A stretch of DNA of 64,000 bases from Amycolatopsis sp. WAC 01376 (GTDB taxonomy: Bacteria; Actinomycetota; Actinomycetes; Mycobacteriales; Pseudonocardiaceae): positions 310,001 through 374,000 of the forward strand of contig NZ_QHKL01000002.1 in the NCBI RefSeq assembly GCF_003947415.1, written 5' to 3'. A program made the translations under genes and the position numbers. Below are positions 11,807 to 20,833 of the stretch, in pieces. A model generated the notes under the pieces. That model was not told the DNA's origin, ran no database searches, and was given only the letters and a program-made list of their open reading frames with translations. How positions within the stretch are numbered: position 1 is the first letter of the stretch; each line of letters starts with the position of its first letter.

Positions 11807-13702
11807 GTGGACACACCAGGACTTCCCGCGAAGATCGACCCGGACGCGCTGACCACCGTCCTCGATGGACGGTGGGCCGGGCTCCGTCGCGCGGTGCGCG
11901 CGCAGATGGCCGCGGAAGACTTCAAGGACCCCGTCGACTTGGATGTCGAAGCGCACCGCGCCCAGGTGCTCGAATGGCTGCGGCTGCTCGCCCGCACCGA
12001 CCGGCCGGGGCTCGGGTTCGACCCGGCGCACGGTGGTGGCGGCGACGTCGGCGGCTCGGTGATGTCGTTCGAGATGCTGGGTTTCGGCGACCTCTCGCTG
12101 ATGGTCAAGGCCGGTGTCCAATGGGGTCTGTTCGGCGGCGCGGTGCAACTGCTCGGCACCGAACGCCACCACGAGCGCTACCTGCGGAAGATCAAGGATT
12201 TGGAGCTGCTGGGCTGCTTCGCGATGACCGAGCACGGCCACGGCTCGGACGTCCAGCATCTGCGCACCACCGCGACCTACGATCCGGCCACCCGCGAATT
12301 CGTCGTGCACACACCGGACCGGGGCGCGATGAAGGAGTACATCGGCAACGCCGCCCGCGACGGCGAACTCGCGGTGGTGTTCGCACAGCTGATCACGGGC
12401 GGCGAATCACGCGGCGTGCACGCGTTCCTGGTGCCGATCCGCGGCGAGAACGTGAGCGGCGTCGAAATCGAGGACTGCGGCCGCAAGGCGGGCCTCAACG
12501 GCGTCGACAACGGACGGCTCACTTTCACCCAGGTGAGGGTTCCGCGCGAGGCACTCCTCAACCGGTTCGGTGACGTCGCCGAGGACGGCACGTACAGCAG
12601 CCCGATCGAAAGCGACGGCCGCCGGTTCTTCACGATGCTCGGCACCCTCATCCGCGGCCGGGTCAGCGTCGCGGGCAGCGCCGGCAGCGCGACGAAGCGC
12701 GCGCTCGCGCTGGCCGTCCGGTACGGCGAGCAGCGGCGGCAGTTCGCGCGCCCCGGCGGCGAGGAGGTCGTGATCCTCGACTACCGCGCCCACCAACGGA
12801 AACTGCTGCCCGCGCTGGCGACGTCGTATGCCCTGCACTTCGCGCAGGAAGCACTCGTGTCGAAGCTGAACGACATCGCCGAGGACGCGCCGGAGGAAGA
12901 GCAACGAGAGCTGGAATCGCGCGCTGCCGGGATCAAGGCCGTCTCGACCTGGCACGCGACGGCGACCATCCAGGCCGCCCGTGAGGCGTGCGGTGGTTCG
13001 GGCTACCTCTCGGAGAACCTGCTTCCCGGGTTGAAGGCCGACACAGACGTCTTCACCACCTTCGAGGGTGACAACACCGTGTTGCTGCAGCTGGTCGCGA
13101 AGGGCCTTCTGACCAGCTACAAGGACCAATTCGAGGACCTCAGCCCGCTCGCGACCGCGCGTTTCGTGGCGGAGCAGCTCGTCGAAGCCGTGATCGAACG
13201 GACGTCCGCGCGCAAGGTGGTCGAACGGCTCACCGAGGCCGACGACGGCGACGTGCTGTACTCGCGCGAGTGGCACCTGAAGCTGTTCGAAGACCGCGAA
13301 GAACACGTACTCGGCGGCGTCGCGCAGCGCCTGCGTAAAGGTAGCTCGGACCCCTCCGGCGTCTTCGGTGTCTTCAATGACGCCCAGGACCACGTGCTCC
13401 GTGCCGGACGCGCGCACGTCGACCGGGTGGTGCTGGAAGCGTTCGTCGACGCCATCGAGCGCTGCGCCGACGCCGAGGCCCGCGAACTGCTGGAGCGGGT
13501 GTGCGACCTCTACGCGCTCGCGAACATCGAAGCGGATCGTGGCTGGTTCCTCGAACACGGACGCCTGACCTCCGGGCGCTCGAAGGCCGTCACCGCCGCG
13601 GTGAACGCCCTGTGCGCCGACCTGCGCCCGCACGCGCGGACACTCGTGGACGCCTTCGCTATCCCCGAGCAGTACCTAGCGGCTCCGATGCTGCGGGACT
13701 GA
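11807..13702 (+). CDS. Acyl-CoA oxidase/dehydrogenase family flavoprotein
   Basis: A 631-residue flavoprotein with the acyl-CoA oxidase layout: an N-terminal helical domain, the central beta domain (GCFAMTEHGHGSDVQHL, the FAD-contact stretch), then two helical domains, including the ACGGSGY segment seen in oxidases. It should oxidise acyl-CoA to 2-enoyl-CoA with FAD, passing electrons to oxygen if a true oxidase. GTG start after GGAGGA. The last 44 bp overlap the convergent channel gene. Confidence 0.85.
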   Translation: MDTPGLPAKIDPDALTTVLDGRWAGLRRAVRAQMAAEDFKDPVDLDVEAHRAQVLEWLRLLARTDRPGLGFDPAHGGGGDVGGSVMSFEMLGFGDLSLMVKAGVQWGLFGGAVQLLGTERHHERYLRKIKDLELLGCFAMTEHGHGSDVQHLRTTATYDPATREFVVHTPDRGAMKEYIGNAARDGELAVVFAQLITGGESRGVHAFLVPIRGENVSGVEIEDCGRKAGLNGVDNGRLTFTQVRVPREALLNRFGDVAEDGTYSSPIESDGRRFFTMLGTLIRGRVSVAGSAGSATKRALALAVRYGEQRRQFARPGGEEVVILDYRAHQRKLLPALATSYALHFAQEALVSKLNDIAEDAPEEEQRELESRAAGIKAVSTWHATATIQAAREACGGSGYLSENLLPGLKADTDVFTTFEGDNTVLLQLVAKGLLTSYKDQFEDLSPLATARFVAEQLVEAVIERTSARKVVERLTEADDGDVLYSREWHLKLFEDREEHVLGGVAQRLRKGSSDPSGVFGVFNDAQDHVLRAGRAHVDRVVLEAFVDAIERCADAEARELLERVCDLYALANIEADRGWFLEHGRLTSGRSKAVTAAVNALCADLRPHARTLVDAFAIPEQYLAAPMLRD

Positions 13703-14405
13703 CCACGGCACGCTGCTCGGCGAGCTCGGCCCGCAACGCCTTGACCTCGCGGGTCAGCTCGTCGAGGTGCTCGCGTGTCACGGCCTGCGCGTTCTCGTCG
13801 GCCTCGGTCACGCGGCGGATCAGCCACGACGCCAGCGTCGCGGTGACCACACCGAGCAGCGCGATCCCGGCCACCATCAGCCCGACCGCGACGATCCGGC
13901 CGGTGCCGCTGATGGGATAGCGGTCGCCGTAACCGACCGTGGTGATCGTCGTGATCGACCACCACACCGCGTCCGGGAAGTCGGTGATCGGCGGGTCGGT
14001 CTGAGTGCGTTCGGCGTCGAGTACGGCGAGCGCCGAACAGAACACGACGAGCGCCGTCGCGCCCACCGTGTAGACCACGACGCGGCCGCGCAACGACAGG
14101 CCGGCGTTGCGGTTGAGGACGTTGAGCACCGTGACCAGCCGGAGCAGCCGCAGCTGCCGGATGAGCGGGAGCACGATGATCAGCAGATCGAAGAGGTTCT
14201 TCTTGAGGAAGTCCCGCTTGTCCTTGGCGTGCTTCAGGCGGACGACGTAATCCAGGGCGAAGACCGCCCACGCGACCCAGGTGACGACCTCGCACCAGAC
14301 CCGGCCGGTGTGGCCGAGCGAGGGCTGGAGGATCGGCCACGCGTAGGCCGCCAGGAACAGTACGGCGGCGGCGTTGAGCGGCCACTCCATCCGCTTTTCC
14401 CACAT
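13659..14405 (-). CDS. Voltage-gated-type potassium channel
   Basis: A 248-residue ion channel. Membrane segments occupy roughly residues 10-26, 40-58, 70-90 and 110-130, followed by a pore loop with the selectivity filter TTVGYGD (155-161) and an inner helix. An arginine-rich stretch (RQLRLLRLVTVL) resembles a voltage-sensor S4. The C terminus is a predicted coiled coil that would tetramerise. ATG 14405 is favoured by a GAGGAG site; a start five codons upstream is possible. Confidence 0.9.
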   Translation of the reverse strand: MWEKRMEWPLNAAAVLFLAAYAWPILQPSLGHTGRVWCEVVTWVAWAVFALDYVVRLKHAKDKRDFLKKNLFDLLIIVLPLIRQLRLLRLVTVLNVLNRNAGLSLRGRVVVYTVGATALVVFCSALAVLDAERTQTDPPITDFPDAVWWSITTITTVGYGDRYPISGTGRIVAVGLMVAGIALLGVVTATLASWLIRRVTEADENAQAVTREHLDELTREVKALRAELAEQRAVVSPAASEPLGTARG

Positions 14406-14441
14406 CGGGCGTCTCCTCACCTGGCCTTTTCCAGGTGCACG

Positions 14442-14891
14442 TTAAGCGATGTCGAGGGCCGTTCCATAGAGTTTGTCGGTTTTGAGGGTGATGTAGAGCC
14501 TTCGTTCGGCCGCGATGGTCTCGAGGAACTCGGCCTCGTCCTCCGGCTTTTGGCTCTGGGCGGCGAGATATTCGAGCCCGGCCGTGTCACCGGGTGTCCG
14601 GGTGACCTCGGAGAGTTCCGCTTTCCCTTCCGCGACCGCGAATTTCCAGTGGTCGGCGCTGGAGACATAGAGCGAGGCGGTGGGGTTGTTGCGGAGCTGC
14701 TTGACCTTGAGGCGGTCTTCGGTCGTGCTGATCCGGACCGTGCGGGCTTCGGGGTCCCACGTGTAGACGACCGTGGAGAGGTGAGGGCGGCCGTCGCGCT
14801 TGAGGGTCGCGAGGGCGCCGAAGGCGTGCTCGGCGAGGAAGTCGCTGAGAGCCGCGTCGTCGAGAGGGCGGGGCGGTGCGTTCTTGGCCAT
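14442..14891 (-). CDS. PPOX-class F420/FMN-binding split-barrel protein
   Basis: A 149-residue member of the pyridoxamine-phosphate-oxidase-like split beta-barrel fold (LATLKRDGRPHLSTVVYTWDPEARTVRIST, the cofactor-binding strands, then KQLRNNPTASLYVSS). Actinomycete members commonly use F420 or FMN to reduce diverse substrates; the cofactor here is not shown by sequence. The start is uncertain: ATG 14891 gives the usual family N terminus, but ATG 14903 is in frame and neither has a good ribosome site. Confidence 0.8.
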   Translation of the reverse strand: MAKNAPPRPLDDAALSDFLAEHAFGALATLKRDGRPHLSTVVYTWDPEARTVRISTTEDRLKVKQLRNNPTASLYVSSADHWKFAVAEGKAELSEVTRTPGDTAGLEYLAAQSQKPEDEAEFLETIAAERRLYITLKTDKLYGTALDIA

Positions 14892-14936
14892 GGTGGTGAT
14901 CATGGCTCGTGCGGGTGGGGGCGCGGAAGAAGGCAC

Positions 14937-15231
14937 TTTCTTGTGCCAGAGGGAACACGCGTGTGTCCGTCCTGGTCACCGTGGTCGTGAGTGGCTAGGA
15001 CGGTTCTGGCGAGCTTCCTCTGAGGTACCTGCTGCGCTTCATGTATTGGGGAAGAGGTGAAGGGCCCCTTCCTTACCGTCAGGGTCAGGGTCTCGGCAAA
15101 GTCGCATCACCGCTGTTCGGTTCAGGGGCGTGAGCTACTCGAGGCACGCGTCAAGCCCCTGAGCGTCCACAAGGGACACTTTCGAGCGGTGAAATGTCTG
15201 ATTGATGGCTAGATGTGCGGTTCTCGGTGGG
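14937..15231. other. Intergenic stretch with partial repeat elements
   Basis: No gene is supported here. The stretch holds GTCGTGAGTGGC at about 14984-14995, a single arm of the hairpin found at 15232, and CCTTCCTTACCGTCAGGGT at 15068-15086, which differs by one base from the core of the hairpin at 31011-31067. These look like decayed copies of dispersed elements. Confidence 0.5.
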
Positions 15232-15283
15232 GGGGTCGTGAGTGGCAATGATCGTTAGAACGACCATTGCCACTCACGACCCC
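15232..15283. repeat. 52-nt inverted repeat, probable terminator of the hemolysin III gene
   Basis: Arms GGGGTCGTGAGTGGCAATG (15232-15250) and its exact complement (15265-15283) enclose a short segment that itself pairs (TCGTT/AACGA). It lies 11 bp beyond the stop of the minus-strand hemolysin III-like gene. A single arm recurs near 14984. Confidence 0.75.
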
Positions 15284-15294
15284 TTCAAGCCCTG

Positions 15295-15981
15295 CTAGGA
15301 GTACATTGCCAGCCAGATCGCCACGTAGTGCGACGTCGCCGCAAGAACCGTGCAGGCGTGGAAGTACTCGTGGTACCCGAAGGTCTCCGGGAAGTGGTTC
15401 GGCCACTTGACCGCGTAGAACACCGCGCCCAGCGTGTAGAACAGCCCGCCGACGCAGAGCAGGACGAGTGCCGCGACACCTGCGTGGGCGCCCAGCTCGG
15501 GCAGGACGAAGACGGCGACCCAGCCCAGTGCGATGTAGATCGGCACGCCCAGCCAGCGGGGCGCGTTCGGCCACAGCATCTTCAGGGTGACGCCGCCGAT
15601 CGCGCCGCCCCAGACGATCGCCAGCACGATGTACCCGGTCGGCTGAGACATCGCCAGAAGGGTGAATGGCGTGTAGGTGCCGGCGATGAACAGGAAGATC
15701 ATCGAATGGTCGGCGCGCTTCATCCATTCGTATGCTCGTGGGCTCCACAAGCGACGGTGATAGAGCGCGCTGACACCGAAAAGGCCGAGCACGGTCAGCC
15801 CATAGACCGAGGTGGACAAAGCGGCTATAGGCGACACAGTGGACGCGGCTAGACTGATGAGGGTCACGGCTCCGGCGACTGCGACGAAGAAGGACCAGAA
15901 GTGGATGTGCCCACGCAACCGAGGACGTGTGTCCACCAAGGGCGCGGGGCCGGACGGCTGCTGTTCGGACTCTACGCTCAC
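15295..15981 (-). CDS. Hemolysin III / PAQR-type membrane protein (Rv1085c-like)
   Basis: A 228-residue integral membrane protein with seven predicted helices. Family marks include the SALYHRRLW stretch, RADHSMIFLFIAGTYTPF and a late HEYFHACTV, whose Ser, Asp and His residues form the putative zinc site of the YqfA/adiponectin-receptor superfamily. Despite the name, a lytic role is not implied; a lipid hydrolase function is suspected for the superfamily. GTG start after GGGAAGA. Divergent from the prenyl transferase as in mycobacteria. Confidence 0.87.
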   Translation of the reverse strand: MSVESEQQPSGPAPLVDTRPRLRGHIHFWSFFVAVAGAVTLISLAASTVSPIAALSTSVYGLTVLGLFGVSALYHRRLWSPRAYEWMKRADHSMIFLFIAGTYTPFTLLAMSQPTGYIVLAIVWGGAIGGVTLKMLWPNAPRWLGVPIYIALGWVAVFVLPELGAHAGVAALVLLCVGGLFYTLGAVFYAVKWPNHFPETFGYHEYFHACTVLAATSHYVAIWLAMYS

Positions 15982-16054
15982 TCTTCCCAGGTTACGGCAC
16001 CGTAGGTTTTTCGCCAGTGTCCGTGGCGCGTCCCACTGGGGCCCGCGGGGTGAC

Positions 16055-16060
16055 TACTCT
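16055..16060 (+). promoter_or_regulatory. Candidate -10 element for a leaderless prenyl transferase mRNA
   Basis: TACTCT ends 8 nt before the GTG start at 16069 and no ribosome site is visible. That spacing would place transcription initiation at or near the start codon, as in leaderless actinomycete transcripts. Confidence 0.45.
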
Positions 16061-16068
16061 CCAGTGGC

Positions 16069-16845
16069 GTGAGTCTTCGGTCCTTCTTGTCAGACGTCGT
16101 ATACAGCGCCTACGGCAGGCGCCTGATCCAGCAGGCCAAGGGGCGCCATCCACGCCACATCGCCATCATGCTGGACGGCAACCGCCGCTGGGCGCGCGAA
16201 GCGGGCTTCACCGACGTCGCCGACGGGCACCGCGCGGGCGCCAAGAAGATCGCCGACTTCCTGAGCTGGTGCAACGAGGCCGACGTCGAGGTCGTCACCA
16301 TGTGGCTGCTCTCGACCGACAACCTCGGCCGCGCGGCCGAGGAACTGAGCCCGTTGCTGAAGATCATCACCGACGTCACAGACGAGCTCGCCGCGCCGCA
16401 CACGCCCTGGCGGCTCCGCATCGTGGGAGCCCTCGATCTGCTGCCCCCTGAGGTCGCGAAGGCCCTCAGCGCGGCCGCGGAGCGCACGGAGGGGCGCTCC
16501 GGGATGGAGGTCAACGTCGCGGTCGGTTACGGAGGGCGTCAGGAGATCGCCGACGCGGTCCGCAAGCTGCTGCTCCAGCACGCCGACGAGGGCACGTCGA
16601 TCCGCGAGCTCGCGAAGATACTGGACGTCGACCACATTTCCGAACACATGTACACCTCGGGCCAGCCGGATCCGGATCTGATTATCCGCACCTCGGGTGA
16701 GCAGCGGCTTTCCGGATTTCTGCTCTGGCAATCGGCGCATTCGGAATTCTGGTTCACCGAAGCTTATTGGCCCGCGTTCCGCCGGGTCGATTTCCTGCGG
16801 GCCATGCGCGATTACGCGTGGCGGCACCGGCGCTTCGGTTCCTGA
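16069..16845 (+). CDS. Short-chain Z-isoprenyl diphosphate synthase (Rv1086-like)
   Basis: A 258-residue cis-prenyl transferase. The catalytic HIAIMLDGNRRWARE motif (about residues 29-43) and the C-terminal RTSGEQRLSGFLLWQSAHSEFWF are intact. By position and similarity it matches Rv1086, which makes omega,E,Z-farnesyl diphosphate as a precursor of decaprenyl phosphate for cell-envelope synthesis. Product chain length cannot be read from sequence, so a longer-chain UppS is the alternative. Confidence 0.9.
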   Translation: MSLRSFLSDVVYSAYGRRLIQQAKGRHPRHIAIMLDGNRRWAREAGFTDVADGHRAGAKKIADFLSWCNEADVEVVTMWLLSTDNLGRAAEELSPLLKIITDVTDELAAPHTPWRLRIVGALDLLPPEVAKALSAAAERTEGRSGMEVNVAVGYGGRQEIADAVRKLLLQHADEGTSIRELAKILDVDHISEHMYTSGQPDPDLIIRTSGEQRLSGFLLWQSAHSEFWFTEAYWPAFRRVDFLRAMRDYAWRHRRFGS

Positions 16846-16866
16846 GGTTCCTGACCGGTGACATGA

Positions 16867-16898
16867 CGAAGGCCCCGGCGTGCACTCCGGGGCCTTCG
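16867..16898. terminator. Bidirectional hairpin between prenyl transferase and small secreted peptide gene
   Basis: CGAAGGCCCCGG (16867-16878) and CCGGGGCCTTCG (16887-16898) pair perfectly around an 8-nt loop, 21 bp after the + strand stop and 16 bp after the minus-strand stop. No T-run follows, as is common in actinomycetes. Confidence 0.8.
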
Positions 16899-16914
16899 AC
16901 GTCGTCACTGAAGA

Positions 16915-17160
16915 TCAGTGGTTGTGCTCCAGCGAGTGGAGGATCAGGGCCGGGGTGGTGGCGACGCCCGTGTAGGCACCGGCGACCAGCGAGGCAGCGC
17001 CGTAACCCAGCGCGCCACCGCCCTCGATGAACGTGTTGTAGGCGTCGCCGAACGTGGGGTCCGGGGTGCCGGTGGTGTCACCGGTGGCGGCGAACGCGGT
17101 CCCGCCGACCATCATGATGCCCGCGGCGACGGCGGAAACGAAACCAGCCTTCTTCAGCAC
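16915..17160 (-). CDS. Small secreted protein of unknown function
   Basis: An 81-residue protein with a clear signal peptide (MLKKAGFVSAVAAGIMMVGGTAFA) and a mature part of about 57 residues rich in Gly, Ala and Thr (EGGGALGYGAASLVAGAYTG), ending in HSLEHNH. No cysteines. The GTG start follows GGAG at good spacing. The glycine-rich, moderately hydrophobic mature part could be surface-active or membrane-associated, but no family is recognised. Confidence 0.65.
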   Translation of the reverse strand: MLKKAGFVSAVAAGIMMVGGTAFAATGDTTGTPDPTFGDAYNTFIEGGGALGYGAASLVAGAYTGVATTPALILHSLEHNH

Positions 17161-17540
17161 TTCGCACTCCTTGGTAGAGATATTCAGGGATGGGGGGCAC
17201 CGAAATCCGGTGGGGGTGTCCCGCAGTGAGAAAATTACTCGCTATTCCGGAGTTGTGACCGTCTCGTAAGCCCATTGTGTGAGGCGAAAAAGGCGCGTTT
17301 CACTCGGTCCGGTTCTCTGTCTCGGACACAAAATGCGGACCGCTACCAAGCGTGGTAGAACCCTCGATCCCATCAGGTGAACGCCCTCTGTCGCGTTAAT
17401 CCATCCGGGTCACATCTACGAGCGTCCCTGAATGGAGATCATCACTACTCACCGTGACGGTGACGAGGCGTTGATGTCACGCGACCGACAGTGAGATGAC
17501 GGTTTGGCGAATCACCGTGGTGGCTGCCTGCGCGATCGGC
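17161..17540. other. Intergenic stretch upstream of the phoH leader
   Basis: About 380 bp without a supported gene. It contains the promoter region of the minus-strand secreted peptide gene and a small hairpin CTACCA-AGCG-TGGTAG (17343-17358). Nothing else is recognised. Confidence 0.5.
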
Positions 17541-17770
17541 CGGACGCAGGTACCTTCCGGAAGTGAGGGTTCGCGTCCCATGCGGACTCTCACGGGAGGC
17601 CCTGGTCGTGGCGGTAGTCGACAGGGCGGCACAGCCGCCCAGTGGATGCACGAGGGGGCCGGCACCCGGCCCTCGTGGCCGTGCCGACTGACGCGGTGAG
17701 CGTCGGAAGGAACGGTTAGCCAGGGAAGTGCCCGGCCCAGCGAGTGCGGGCGTGGTGCCACGCCCACGAG
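17541..17770 (+). promoter_or_regulatory. Highly structured 5' leader of phoH, candidate cis-regulatory RNA
   Basis: Successive strong hairpins lie between 17541 and the ribosome site at 17770: GGGCGGC/GCCGCCC (17624-17640), a 12-bp bulged stem built on CACGAG...CTCGTG with an inner GGCCGG/CCGGCC (17649-17677), GACGC/GCGTC (about 17690-17704) and GGGCGTGG/CCACGCCC (17748-17765), the last ending just before the ribosome site. I do not recognise the consensus of c-di-AMP, cobalamin, SAM-IV or M-box riboswitches. A regulatory leader is inference. Confidence 0.4.
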
Positions 17771-17782
17771 GGAGATGCCGTC

Positions 17783-19174
17783 GTGACTGCGCAGCGTTCA
17801 CCCCGCAAGGCCTCTGGCCGTTCTTCGACCGGTGCCCCTGGCCCGGAGAAAGCCTCGATCTCGCCCGAATCCCAGCGGTCCACTTACGTGCTCGACACGT
17901 CGGTCCTGCTCTCTGACCCCTGGTCGGTGACTCGTTTCGCCGAACACGCGGTCGTGCTTCCGCTGGTCGTCATCAGTGAACTGGAGGCGAAACGTCACCA
18001 TCCCGAACTGGGGTGGTTCGCGCGCGAAGCGCTTCGCATGCTCGACGACCTGCGTCGTCAGCACGGCAGGCTCGACGCGCCGCTCCCGATCGGTGAGCAC
18101 GGCGGCACCCTGCAGGTGGAGTTGAACCACTCCGATCCCACGGTGCTCCCGGTCGGCTTCCGCACCGACTCCAACGACCACCGCATCCTCGCCTGTGCGC
18201 TCAACCTGGCGGCGGAACGCGCGTCGGTCACGCTGGTGACCAAGGACATCCCCCTGCGTGTCAAGGCGGGCGCCGTCGGTCTCGAAGCCGACGAGTACCG
18301 CGCGCAGGAGGTGACGCCCTCGGGCTGGACGGGGATGGCGGACGTGGACGTCCCGCAGACCCTGCTCGACGCGCTGTTCGGCGCGTCGTCCGCGGATCCG
18401 GCGGAATTCGGGATGCCCGAAGTCGGTGAACTGCCCTGTCACACCGGTTTGCGGTTGCTCGCGGGCAGTTCGAGCGCGCTGGGCCGGGTCACCGCGGACA
18501 AGCGGATCCGGCTCGTGCGGGGTGACAAGGAGGCTTTCGGCCTGCACGGCCGCTCCGCCGAGCAGCGGGTGGCGCTGGATCTCCTGCTGGACTCCGATGT
18601 CGGCATCGTCTCGCTGGGCGGACGCGCCGGCACCGGCAAGTCGGCGCTCGCGCTCTGCGCGGGCCTGGAATCGGTGATGGAACGCCGCCAGCACCGCAAG
18701 GTCGTGGTGTTCCGGCCGGTGTACGCGGTCGGCGGCCAGGAGCTGGGCTACCTGCCCGGTTCCGAGTCGGAGAAGATGCAGCCGTGGGCGCAGGCGGTGT
18801 TCGACACCCTCGGTGGCCTGGTCAGCCAAGACGTCCTCGACGAGGTCTTCGACCGCGGCATGCTCGAAGTGCTCCCGCTGACCCACATCCGCGGCCGGTC
18901 GCTGCACGACACGTTCGTCATCGTCGACGAGGCGCAGTCCTTGGAGCGCAACGTGCTCCTCACCGTGCTTTCGCGGCTCGGCACGGCCTCGCGGGTCGTG
19001 CTCACGCATGACGTCGCGCAGCGCGACAACCTGCGGGTCGGGCGGCACGACGGCGTTTCGGCGGTGATCGAGAAGCTCAAGGGTCACCCGCTGTTCGCGC
19101 ATGTCACGCTGACCCGGTCCGAGCGGTCGCCGATCGCGGCACTCGTCACCGAGATGCTGGAGGATCACGGCTAG
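17783..19174 (+). CDS. phoH2: PIN-PhoH fusion protein, PhoH2-type RNA helicase/RNase
   Basis: A 463-residue fusion. An N-terminal PIN nuclease domain (residues about 34-165, starting [10 protein letters not shown] with the first catalytic Asp) is joined to a PhoH ATPase (Walker [14 protein letters not shown] near 279-291, Walker [11 protein letters not shown] near 375). Characterised PhoH2 proteins unwind and cut RNA. The GTG at 17783 is chosen for GGGAG 8 nt upstream. Core gene, equivalent to Rv1095. A long structured leader precedes it. Confidence 0.92.
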   Translation: MTAQRSPRKASGRSSTGAPGPEKASISPESQRSTYVLDTSVLLSDPWSVTRFAEHAVVLPLVVISELEAKRHHPELGWFAREALRMLDDLRRQHGRLDAPLPIGEHGGTLQVELNHSDPTVLPVGFRTDSNDHRILACALNLAAERASVTLVTKDIPLRVKAGAVGLEADEYRAQEVTPSGWTGMADVDVPQTLLDALFGASSADPAEFGMPEVGELPCHTGLRLLAGSSSALGRVTADKRIRLVRGDKEAFGLHGRSAEQRVALDLLLDSDVGIVSLGGRAGTGKSALALCAGLESVMERRQHRKVVVFRPVYAVGGQELGYLPGSESEKMQPWAQAVFDTLGGLVSQDVLDEVFDRGMLEVLPLTHIRGRSLHDTFVIVDEAQSLERNVLLTVLSRLGTASRVVLTHDVAQRDNLRVGRHDGVSAVIEKLKGHPLFAHVTLTRSERSPIAALVTEMLEDHG

Positions 19175-19179
19175 CGCGT

Positions 19180-19232
19180 GCCATGAACGGTCCGTTACTT
19201 GCAAAATTTGCAAGTAACGGACCGTTCATGGC
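19180..19232. repeat. 53-nt palindrome, copy 2 (convergent 3' ends)
   Basis: Perfect 26-bp arms around one base, core CTTGCAAAATTTGCAAG, outer arm GCCATGAACGGTCCG. It begins 6 bp after the phoH stop and ends 3 bp before the stop of the convergent hydrolase gene. Arm bases differ from copy 1 on both sides in a compensatory way. Confidence 0.9.
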
Positions 19233-19234
19233 GG

Positions 19235-20833
19235 CTAGGTGACCGGTTTCGCCCAGGGGAGCGGCCGTCCGTCCACGTCGTCGGTGAGTTCGACGCCGAG
19301 CATGGCCGAAAGCGTCGCGCCCAGGTCGACGACGTCCAGGTCCGGCAGTTTCGCGCCCGGTTCGAAACCAGGTCCGCTGGCGAGGAGGAGCCCGTCGGGC
19401 CGGTGGTCTCCCGTGCGCCAGTGCTCGTCCGGGCCGTAGACGACGCCGGTCTTGGGCGACCAGACCGTCTCGATCGGACCGGTGCGGGCCCAGTCGATCA
19501 GCAGATCCGGCAGGGTGTCGTCGGCCTCGCGGTCGTAGTGGTCGCTCGTGGGGGAAACCTCGCGCACGACCGGCTTCCCGGTCGCGACGTTCACCAGTGA
19601 GAGCAGGTCTTCGGTCAGCTGCTCGCACACGGCCTCGTACTCCGCGCCGGGCTGGACGACGCCGTGCGGTTCGCGGCCCGCCAGGTTGATCCGCACCCCG
19701 CCGAAGACGAAGTTGTTGGGGGACAGGTAGAACCGCTGCTTCGACCGCTGTTCGGCGGTCGCCCAGTTCGGCACCGCGGGCAGCGGGGCCGACGCCAACC
19801 GCTTGCGCAGCAGCGGCATCGCGGCCGACGCCAGTTTCGTCCGAAAAGGACCGGGGAGCGCGGAATAGGCGCGTTTGGCCAGCGTCATCGCGCCGCCGCC
19901 ACGCAGTCCTTCGGTTTCCACCGTGTCGAGAAGCCGCAGGATTTCGTGCAGCAGATGGCTTCCCTCGTACCGCGGTCCCATGCCGTGGCTCAGCAGCACG
20001 AAGACCGTCGTGTCCGGTCCGGCCAGTGCGAGATGCCCGCCGATCGCTTCGTCGAGACTCCGGTAGACCGAGCGGATCGGGTCCAGTTCGGTCGCGAGCG
20101 TGAAGTCGTGGTCGCGGTGCGCGGGGTCGTGCAGATGCCATTGCTGATGGCCGATGCTGTGGGATTCCCCGTACACCGAAAGGAAAAGATCCCAGTCACC
20201 TTCGGCGAGCAGCTTGGTCGACACCTGCGTCTTCTGCCCGATCCCGGCGACGAGGCCGTGGGTCAGCGCGCGCTCCTCCTCGGGTGTCCGATGTGGACCT
20301 TCGCGGTGGAGGTAGTCGTCCGGTGCCCAGTCGCGGACCAAATCGGGCTCGGCGGTGAGGATGGGAGTGAGCCCGATGTCGGCTTCGATCTCCTTCGCCA
20401 GCTCCGGCGGTGAAGTGTGGAAGCCGAAATGCCGGTCGTGGCAGGCGTACTCGCTCACCATGACCCCGTTGAGCGGTTTGTCCGCACGGGAATGCGGGAC
20501 GTCGAGTACGGCGACGCGTTTCCCGGCTTCGGAAAGCGTCTCCCAGAACGGCGTGCCCCGGATTTCCAGCGGGCTGGTCAGCCGCCGTTCGTAGGTCTTG
20601 GTGTCGACCTCTTCCCAGCAGTGGAATCCGGTCCGCGCGGCGGTGCGCGCGGTGAAGAAACTGCTCCACAGCGAGCCGACGAACAGGCCGTAGGGATTGT
20701 GCGTGGTCGCCAATGCGCTGGTTTCGAGCAGTCGCGCCAACGTCGGCACCTCACCCGCCGCGGCGAGATCGCGGATCGTGCCGGGGTCACAGGCGTCGAG
20801 CGCGACCACCAGGATCTTGGCGGGTTCGGTCAT
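19235..20833 (-). CDS. Alkaline-phosphatase-superfamily phosphodiesterase/nucleotide pyrophosphatase
   Basis: A 532-residue protein of the type I phosphodiesterase/sulfatase superfamily. It begins KILVVALDACDPGTI, carrying the first metal-binding Asp, and later has LSHGMGPRYEGSHLL and SPTSDHY with metal-ligand His and Asp residues. No signal peptide, so it is probably cytoplasmic. Natural substrate unknown. The gene starts 4 bp inside the upstream glycosyltransferase (ATGA), implying joint work, perhaps on a surface glycan or lipid-linked sugar; that role is inference. Confidence 0.82.
   Translation of the reverse strand: MTEPAKILVVALDACDPGTIRDLAAAGEVPTLARLLETSALATTHNPYGLFVGSLWSSFFTARTAARTGFHCWEEVDTKTYERRLTSPLEIRGTPFWETLSEAGKRVAVLDVPHSRADKPLNGVMVSEYACHDRHFGFHTSPPELAKEIEADIGLTPILTAEPDLVRDWAPDDYLHREGPHRTPEEERALTHGLVAGIGQKTQVSTKLLAEGDWDLFLSVYGESHSIGHQQWHLHDPAHRDHDFTLATELDPIRSVYRSLDEAIGGHLALAGPDTTVFVLLSHGMGPRYEGSHLLHEILRLLDTVETEGLRGGGAMTLAKRAYSALPGPFRTKLASAAMPLLRKRLASAPLPAVPNWATAEQRSKQRFYLSPNNFVFGGVRINLAGREPHGVVQPGAEYEAVCEQLTEDLLSLVNVATGKPVVREVSPTSDHYDREADDTLPDLLIDWARTGPIETVWSPKTGVVYGPDEHWRTGDHRPDGLLLASGPGFEPGAKLPDLDVVDLGATLSAMLGVELTDDVDGRPLPWAKPVT

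Noticed and set aside
17541..17770. Cobalamin, c-di-AMP, SAM-IV or M-box riboswitch before phoH
   Set aside because: The conserved boxes of these classes could not be found, so only an unassigned structured leader is claimed.
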